A stretch of 64,000 bases of DNA from NCBI RefSeq assembly GCF_963678635.1, contig NC_087064.1, positions 38,058,706 through 38,122,705 on the forward strand, read 5' to 3'. Below are positions 57,408-64,000 of the stretch, one piece after another. The position numbers were made by a program, and so were the translations under genes. Every line of letters begins with the position of its first letter. Position 1 is the stretch's first letter. Below the pieces are notes generated by a model that saw only the letters and a list, made by a program, of their open reading frames with translations, searched no databases and was not told the DNA's origin. Source of the DNA: Symsagittifera roscoffensis (Eukaryota; Xenacoelomorpha; Acoela; Convolutidae).

Positions 57408-58700
57408 TCAAAAAACTAAATTTTTTATCGATGAAATATCAAGTGGACAGTATTTTTCAACGTTAAGACATTTATAGTTTTTAATATCTTTAAAGTATCC
57501 GCTATAGTTTTGTCTAATTTTATCGGAGAAGTCTGCGGAAAATCTAGTTTTCGTAAATTTTGGTCGATTGTTTGTCTTTGGATATGGGGTGAGAAGATAA
57601 TATTTATCTTCAATTGGATTAAGCTGTACTTCGTTGAGGCTATTTTCCAATCTACACTGGACAGTTGTCTCCCAAAAATATGTGCGTCGTGATAGTGTAT
57701 CTACAAAATGTACTTTTTTTAAAATATAAGGATTCGTTGATAACATCTTTTGTCTCCAAAAAGGTAAAGTGTTGAAAGTTGATTAGTGCAGTTGTTATAC
57801 CAAAGAATATTTCCCTGATATTCAATGAACTTAGAGCGGTTGCTTTATAAAAGATATCCTCCGTAGGGTATTTTACACACTGCTGAAGCGAGTGATTGTT
57901 TTATTATTGTTCTTTCGAGTTCACATAATTGATAAAGTGTTTCTAATTCCGATAGTGACAATCTTGAAAAATTCAACTTACTGATAATATAGATTCATAT
58001 CAAGATGAATATCGAAGTAGATTGCGCCAAATTGAGTGTTATTCATTGGTGAAACTTCTTGTAGTCCTGTAATGTCTTTGTTTTCTGGATGGGTTTTACT
58101 GTTTCCGGTATTTTTTGGAGATTTTAACTGGTATGTAGGATTTTTCGTCTTCCTATTTTGACATGGTTGGGCTGTATCGATTATTACTTTCCGTGTCTTC
58201 ATGTCAACACCTTTTTCGTATTTGACAAAATTTTCCGAGTGTTGTGTACGGAAAAGTGGTTTGGGATATTTACATGCTACTTCTGTTTCAGGGTAAATTT
58301 GAAAACAAGTTAATTTTTTTCTTTACCAACTATATTTTATAATTATTTGGATTTGATCTGATTCGATCAGGGTTGAGTTTTTCAAATGGCATAGATTCAA
58401 TAAAAAAATTGTGTGAAATTTTATCATTCTTGCTTGAACTTTAGGGATATGAAATGTAGTGCATGTGTCTTCAGTGAACCAAACTATGATTGCCTGTATT
58501 GGCGTAATAAGATCGCAAAATCCTTGACTATTTTTGCAAGGCAAGCGGATTCCTTGATACAGGATGGTTATCGATTTTGAATCGCTAGTTAATTGTACTT
58601 TTTCTAAATCAATTTTCCTTTCAAAAAACGCTGTTTCTTGGTAGACTTTTCGTCAGTTCTACAATTTGATGGGCAAATGGTGGTATCATTGTTACAAGGT
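57408..58700 (-). pseudogene. Envelope-glycoprotein-like remnant
   Basis: Minus-strand pieces in order: GIRLPCKNSQGFCDLITPIQ with a Cys-rich WFTEDTCTT segment (58323-58580), KTRKVIIDTAQPCQNRKTKN (57978-58202), a frameshifted stretch, then VHFVDTLSRRTYFWETTVQC and KYYLLTPYPKT (57408-57746). The last block resembles the C-terminal half of glycoproteins shared by chuvirus-like endogenous viral sequences and env-carrying BEL/Pao elements (recollection, no search). Frameshifts make it non-functional, and no transmembrane anchor is seen at its end. Confidence 0.42.
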
Positions 58701-59559
58701 GTGGTATCCATTTTTTATCGTGTACATCGTATCAGTGGGCGCCATTTATTAACTACTTTTGTATGACCTTGATGTTGGTCAAGTTGTGCCTGGTTTGCAG
58801 AGTCTGAAGAAACTTGAAAATTTACTAAGTCACAATTTTAATTTTTATTTTCGACTATTTCTAAGCTTTTTAGTTCGTTTTTGAAATTTTTAGTTTTATG
58901 ATGTGAATTTTGTCTATGTTACTTTGACAAAATACTTCATGCTCGAGTCGATCCCTAATACTACTTGAAACTTTTGATAAATGTTTTTTTTTCTGAGAAA
59001 CTGGCTGTATAATTAATTTTTGTTAGAGATTTTGCTCGAGCTTATGAGTAGAGTGTTGCTAATATCGTTGTTGATTGAAAATTTTTTGGTTCTGATTTGC
59101 ATTGTGTTACTTGATTAATTGTGTAATTATGTAGTGTTTTTTGTTGATTATCCTCGCAATCGTAATGATTGACAAAGAGGTCTCGCGGGCCTGTTCAGGC
59201 GAAAGGTTGGAGATATTTTAGGATGGAAAAACTTTAAAAAGGTAATTGCGTATGATAATCCTAAAAAGGGATTATAGAATTTCATATATCAGTAGTTTTT
59301 TTTGTCAGCCTATCGTATTTGTAGATAATTTTTGTTGTGATAAATGGAGGAGGAAACGATTGAGCTGTGATATTTGGTGGAGATAGTGCTAATGGAAAGG
59401 TTACTAAACTATTTAGCCTTAGTGTTATTTCAAATTATGATGTTAAGTTATTTTGGGTAAGGATTTGTACCTTGTTCTTGAGTATCCTTATCATTAACGT
59501 GTCGATTATGTAGCCTGTTTAGTGACCAAATGGGGAGTCAATTGCTATTGAGGTGCTGG
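58701..59559. other. Stretch without a supported gene
   Basis: It continues the T/G-rich plus-strand composition of the flanking remnants but shows no readable minus-strand protein. Confidence 0.3.
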
Positions 59560-60400
59560 CCAAAAAGAGAAGGGGGTGCTACAAAGGTGCTCCAATCTAA
59601 TCGTAACGGTATACTTGTACCTTGAAATTTATGACATCTGTCGTCCAGGTGATTTGGGAAGTTTGTGGGATGTGGTCATTGGATTTTCACATGCGACTGA
59701 AGGTGCTGATAGAAGTGATAAAGTTTCTGGTAACGATAGATATTTATATGATGAGATATCTTTCGGTTCGCTTACCAATTTTGGTTTGTCTTAGGAAAAT
59801 GTCTGTGTCATCTAATGTGGGAGTCTCTGTGATGAAAAGGGAGAATAAAGGGGTTTTCTCGGATCTGTTCAGAAGTTGATATTGATCCTTAATAATCAGA
59901 CGGAATATTTGGGGTACTTCGTAAAGAAATGTTTTGAAGTGATGGAGGGTTGCTTTGTAGTGTATTACTTGAGAGATCTAGAGGTGTTGATGATGGGGAT
60001 GAGGGTATTTTGAAATGAACTCTCGGTGTTGTGAGGTTTCGATTGCGTCGGGAATATTTTGTCTGTCTATTGTAGTTGTATAATTTTGATTTTGACTGAA
60101 ATAAATGGCTCTGTTAAAACGTTCTTGGAGTGAGGGGTAAATGTCATATGTTGGCTCGTTTTGTGGTTCTTTTAGGGGTGTTGACGAATGGCTGGAACTA
60201 ACGGTTCAGATAAAGATGCGTGTCTTTCTTCAAATTTGTATAGATTTTCGGGAAATGAGATAAGTGTTGATGTTTGGGGTTGTTTTGTTTGGCTAGACGT
60301 CGGTGTTGTCAGTGTTGCCAGAGAGTCCAGAAATCTAGTGGTTGGTAGAGATTCCTTCCTAATGACGTTTGGATGAACAATTTATAATTATTGTTGTATA
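59560..60400 (-). pseudogene. Pro/Ser/Thr-rich degenerate coding remnant
   Basis: The minus strand reads NVIRKESLPTTRFLDSLATL and STLISFPENLYKFEERHASL to about 60180, then NEPTYDIYPSLQERFNRAIY, and later KDISSYKYLSLPETLSLLSA near 59730, in changing frames. The content resembles a gag- or phosphoprotein-like low-complexity protein. The plus-strand open frames here are shadows. Confidence 0.35.
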
Positions 60401-60670
60401 CCTTGTTTTAATTTAGTTTATGTTCTTTAAAAGATTCTTCTGTAAATATCATTAGCAAAAATGTAGCTGAAGGTTTTCTTAAAGCATTTGAGAATTGTTA
60501 AATTAGGAGGAAAAAGAAAGGTGATGAAATTAAAAAAAAATGAAAACATCTTTTGTACTTATTAGACTTCGTATCATTTATGAAATTAATCAAATTTCGT
60601 ACCTGAATAGGTGGTCAATGACTTTAGATAGAGAGGGGTAAGCTTTTATGAGGAATAGAATATTATAAAT

Positions 60671-61350
60671 ATGGTGACAAAAATTAGAAAAAGGAGGGTT
60701 GCATCGGAGTTTAAAGGAGGATTACTTCTGAGATATGGATGGGAACCACCAAACACCCCACATACATGCCCATGTGGACAACCGTTCACACTGACCAATT
60801 CTCTAAACTGTCCCAAATGTGGATACACTCACCTAAGACATAATGAAAATCGTGATATGTTTGCGACACTCCTGCACGAAGTATGCCACGATGTTGGAAC
60901 ATAGCCAAAACGTCAATTGTTGGAAGGCGAAAGCTTTCTCATCAAAACAAGCACTACTGAAGATGACGCTCGACTTGACATCAAGAAAAGTAGACTCTGC
61001 GGAGGCCGACTCAGCCGAACCTTTTTGGATGTAAAATGCTAAATCCTGCCATAAAACTTTTTCTGACGCCTACAAATATCATGAGAGTGTCAAAACTTTA
61101 AAATAACAACAAACAATTCTGGATGTGGAACACAGCAGCTTTGTTCCACTAATTTTTGCGTGTAACGGAGGAGCAGCCCCAGGCTCTACAAAAACCGTAC
61201 AGAAAGTAGCAGAGAAACTAAGCGAAAAACGGAACGAATCATACTCGGACACATTAAACTTTATAAGAAGACAATTAAGTTTTGCACTTCTGAGGAGTGC
61301 AATCCTCTGCCTTAAGGGCTGCAAAATTCTTGAAAATATATATACAACAT
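60671..61350 (+). pseudogene. TE-derived zinc-binding plus nuclease-like domain remnant
   Basis: It begins LLLRYGWEPPNTPHTCPCGQ with PFTLTNSLNCPKCGYTHLRH and FATLLHEVCHDVGT to a stop at 60902-60904. Other frames then give LEGESFLIKTSTTEDDARLD, a WNTAALFH/SFVPLIFACNGGAAPGSTK block and RRQLSFALLRSAILCLKGCK. CPCG-x-H/N-S-L-x-CPK-x-G...RHN...VCHDV and the downstream blocks are those of a domain at the C-terminus of certain invertebrate retroelement proteins (recollection). It is decayed by stops and frameshifts. Confidence 0.5.
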
Positions 61351-61481
61351 AGAAAATTCTATCTGTGCTGTAATCGTGGAGGGTAGATTTTAGTTGATAT
61401 TTCTTTTGATGCATTAAAATTGACTTGATTTATTCATAAAGTTTTGCCTATGTATATATATATATATAGCGTTGGTACGGC
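61228..61481 (+). repeat. ~250-bp direct repeat, copy 1
   Basis: It includes GAACGAATCATACTCGGACA, GAGGAGTGCAATCCTCT and GATTTATTCATAAA, ending GCGTTGGTAC. It overlaps the 3' end of the nuclease-like remnant, so it is probably the 3' end of that element. Confidence 0.7.
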
Positions 61482-61756
61482 CCTATCCAACCTGTGCACG
61501 TACCGCCGCATGCCGGAAGGACCCATTTTAATTGACCTTTTCTTTTTTTACTAACTCTCCTCTTTGTTATATCTGATGGAAAAGGATAGCGTTAGGAGCC
61601 CTGTTTTGTTGATGTTTTTGACTAATTTGAGCAGTTAGTGGAATTTATTCGACTGCTCATTTTGTGCGGCAGATTTTTTGTTTAAAATTTAACGAAAAAT
61701 CAGCCCTAGAAAATTCCTAGGATTTTCTTAAGAAAATCAGCTCTAGGAAACTTCCA

Positions 61757-61999
61757 AACGGAACGAATCATACTCGGACACAATAAACTTCATAAGAACA
61801 AAAATAAGTTTTGCACTTCTGAGGAGTGCAATCCTCTCCCTTAGGCGGTGCAAAAATTTTAAAAATACATCCAACATAGACAATTCCATCTGTGCTATAC
61901 TCGAGGAGGGTAGATTTTAATTGACAATTCTCTTGATGCATTAAAATCGACTTGATTTATTCATAAAATTTCGCCGATGTTTTTATATAGCGTTGGTAC
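61757..61999 (+). repeat. ~250-bp direct repeat, copy 2, cut by the LINE insertion
   Basis: Second copy (offset ~525). Similarity stops exactly after GCGTTGGTAC at 61999, where the (TTG)n tract begins. Confidence 0.7.
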
Positions 62000-62000
62000 T

Positions 62001-62011
62001 TGTTGTTGTTT

Positions 62012-62078
<67 letters not shown>
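62001..62078 (+). repeat. (TTG)n microsatellite, 3' tail of the LINE
   Basis: About 25 TTG units, with an uninterrupted run of ~22 from 62012. On the minus strand it is (CAA)n, lying about 45 bases after the stop codon of the non-LTR element, which suggests it is that element's 3' tail. Confidence 0.75.
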
Positions 62079-64000
62079 GAATTTTCAGTAGGATACTGAT
62101 GGGATGATATCCCCAAAGTTCTCAAAATTTTGTCCTTCTGTTTTGGCACATGTTGCAGTCACAGAAGAGGACCCATGTGCACTTATTTTGTTCTGAGAAT
62201 TGATCGTCGAAAAACTTCCTTATCATCTGTATCAATCTTCGCTTTAAGCCTCTCATTTCTCGAAATTCAATTTTCTGATTTAGTCGGTTTTTTAGACGGC
62301 ACGTCCTGAATGTAAACTGTACTCTAGCTTTTTCAGTTCTGGTCTTGCTTAGGTTGAAAATTTCTTTTGTTCTTCCTGGATATTCAAATTTTTGCCGGGA
62401 ACTTAATGTGATCGTTTTCTTCATGCATGAATTTCGCCATCATCAGTAACTCGTTCAGCTGGAAAAACAACGCCAGAGGCAGGATGTTTAACAATCTCAG
62501 CTGCTCTGTATAGTCGGAATCGTTTCCCGTGATTCATTTTAAGACTTTCTTTTGGAACCTTTCCAATCTCGCTAAGTCGCATTTTGAGATATTGCAAATA
62601 ATTAGACCATTCGTTAGAACAGGAAGTATAAAGGATTTGTACAGACCAAGTTTTAAGCGCATTTTGACTTTGAATTCTAAGTTTCTGCGGATGCAATAGA
62701 ACGTTTTATTCGCTTTCGACATTCTTGAGTCAATATGGGTTGTCCATGTTAAATGTTTGGACACATGTCTTCCCAGATCATTTATCACATTCGAGCTTTC
62801 CACTGCTGTTTCACGAAGAATGAATTCGTGTTGATTTCCTCTAAATTCGACTTTAAAACATTTGTCCAGTGCCAGACTCATCTTGTTTTTGTCTATCCAG
62901 CTTTCAACGCTTTTTAGGTCCTGCTGGATGTCCTTTGTGTCTACATTCACTGCTAGTAATTTTAGGTCGTCTGCAAAGATAAATGGGTCACTAAATTTCA
63001 ATACTTCAGGAAGATCATTTAAGAAGATACAGAAGAATAATGGACCAATCAACGATCCTTGTGGTACGCCACTTGTAATTTCTAAAGTTTCTGATGAGAA
63101 TTGTTTCCTGTTGCTGAGATAGTCTGCGATTATTTCAAGGAAACAGCCTCCAACTCCAATGTTGCTCATTTTCTATAGTAGTTCGTAATGCGGGACTTTC
63201 TCGAATGCCTTAGAGAAGTCGGTATAGAATACGATCACATGGTTTTCAGCGTTCTCGTCAATTGCTTCGCAGATTTCTTTCAAAAAAGATAACATGTTTG
63301 TAGCAACTGAATGGTTTTTGACAAAACCGTGCTGACTTCTTGCGAGAAATTTGATGAAATAGTCATACAACGCTGGATACATACATTTTTCCAGGAGTTT
63401 ACTCATGATATTTAGGAGTGTCACCGGCTGGTAGTTTTCCATTAGTCGTTTGTCACCTTTCTTGTAAATGGGCGACACAGCCGCAACTTTCTATTTATCT
63501 GTTATTTTCCTTACCCTCTTGATGTTTTTAAAAACACAATGCAAAATTGTGGTCATTTCTCTGGCCGTTCGCTGGAGGAAAATTGGTGGGAATCCATCTG
63601 GGCCCCGCAATTTTGTTATGTCCAGTTTTGTTATAATTTGGTTTAAATATGTTTTTGAGATACTGAAGTTACTCAATATCGTGTTTTCGCACTTCATGTC
63701 ACTGAGGTTGAAGCCTGATTTGGGCGAAAAGACAGAGTGAAAATATTCATTCAAAAAGTTCACTTTTTCTTTGGCTATGGAAACAGCTATTTCGTCCATG
63801 ATCATTGTCTTTGGGAGAGTTTCTGATTTTTTCAGACTCTTAAAGTGTTTGAAAAGTAAATGTGTGTTACGAGTGGACATCAAATTTTCCTGATAGTTTA
63901 CTCCATCTTCTTCTACTGCTTCTTCCACCATTTTATCTGGAGATAGAATGAGATTTCTGCGGTAGCTTGTAGGTTTCAATTTGTATATTCTAGTTTGTGT
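62079..64000 (-). mobile_element. Non-LTR retrotransposon (LINE), 5'-truncated by the window edge
   Basis: Minus-strand coding from the right edge to 62122, with a short 3' UTR and (CAA)n tail. The endonuclease part would lie right of the window. Frames are broken at about 63490, 63172 and 62530. Confidence 0.88.
62122..63979 (-). pseudogene. LINE ORF2: reverse transcriptase and C-terminal region, frameshifted
   Basis: Right to left: the region before RT with KLDITKLRGPDGFPPIFLQR (63491-63979); RT fingers MSPIYKKGDKRLMENYQPVT and FYTDFSKAFEKVPHYELL (63173-63478); RT palm GVPQGSLIGPLFFCIFLNDL and FIFADDLKLL, the catalytic (Y/F)ADD (62534-63169); LSEIGKVPKESLKMNHGKRF (62421-62696); and the C-terminal part with FRTCRLKNRLNQKI, ending in a Cys cluster FCDCNMCQNRRTKF (62122-62424). 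The catalytic residues are intact, but frame shifts and a stop at 63172 separate the parts. The clade (CR1/Jockey-like group) is uncertain. Confidence 0.85.

Noticed and set aside
59576-59879. Plus-strand frames near 59.6-59.9 kb
   Set aside because: The minus strand gives more protein-like sequence, and the plus frames overlap each other with Val/Leu-biased composition typical of shadows.
61961-62149. Minus-strand frame encoding a long polyglutamine protein
   Set aside because: It is the (TTG)n microsatellite at the tail of the LINE read in one frame; no other coding support.

Overview
This window is AT-rich nuclear DNA from an invertebrate animal. The evidence is spliced eukaryotic exons with GT-AG introns, AATAAA polyadenylation signals, a Golgi-type glycosyltransferase gene, and a dense mix of animal transposable elements: BEL/Pao, non-LTR (LINE), hAT, Maverick/Polinton and small TIR elements. 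I cannot name the phylum from sequence alone. Only two stretches look like functional host genes. One is the 3' half of a polypeptide GalNAc-transferase-like gene (111-2323, + strand, continuing off the left edge). The other is a single-exon type II membrane protein resembling a glycosyltransferase (51526-52587, +). A pair of paralogous terminal exons lies on the minus strand near 54.0-54.5 kb.

Layout. 0-2.4 kb: GalNAc-T-like gene with an hAT fragment in an intron. 2.6-13.3 kb: no genes; instead hAT-type MITEs (one complete at 12201-12604 with an 8-bp target duplication), a ~530-bp repeat family (called family B) in head-to-tail and dispersed copies, a 30-bp minisatellite, G-rich tracts and a cluster of CAGATCTG palindromes. 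13.7-26.0 kb: a degenerate BEL/Pao LTR retrotransposon on the minus strand, with two ~390-bp LTRs, a 5-bp AATAC target duplication and gag/pol remnants. It is inserted inside a family B copy and carries a nearly identical 3.49-kb internal tandem duplication of its protease-RT-integrase region.

26-40 kb: a ~6-kb tandem duplication (about 27.9-33.7 and 34.3-40.1 kb). Each unit holds a broken family-B DNA polymerase gene on the minus strand. 40.3-42.8 kb: a ~1.1-kb tandem duplication with a Ser/Thr-rich coding remnant. 43.0-43.6 kb: a small TIR element. 44.2-49.2 kb: plus-strand remnants, in order, of an exonuclease-like protein, a packaging ATPase, an unknown protein, a penton-like protein, a major-capsid-like protein and an adenain-like cysteine protease. 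This is a decayed Maverick/Polinton (adintovirus-like) capsid cassette. The neighbouring polymerase copies probably belong to the same class of element.

49.9-51.4 kb: a ~125-bp tandem repeat and another hAT fragment. 55.2-60.4 kb: a stretch whose base composition differs from its surroundings, with degenerate minus-strand coding remnants including a glycoprotein-like segment, probably an old viral or env-bearing element. 60.7-62 kb: a zinc-binding/nuclease-like TE remnant and a ~250-bp direct repeat. 62.0 kb to the right edge: a minus-strand non-LTR retrotransposon, frameshifted, whose 3' end carries a (CAA)n tail.

The two host-like genes concern glycosylation, and one of them (GalNAc-T-like) has lost the usual DxH metal-binding motif. 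Almost everything else is transposon or virus-like debris, nested or tandemly duplicated. Family assignments come from recognising motifs in the translations; no database search was run.
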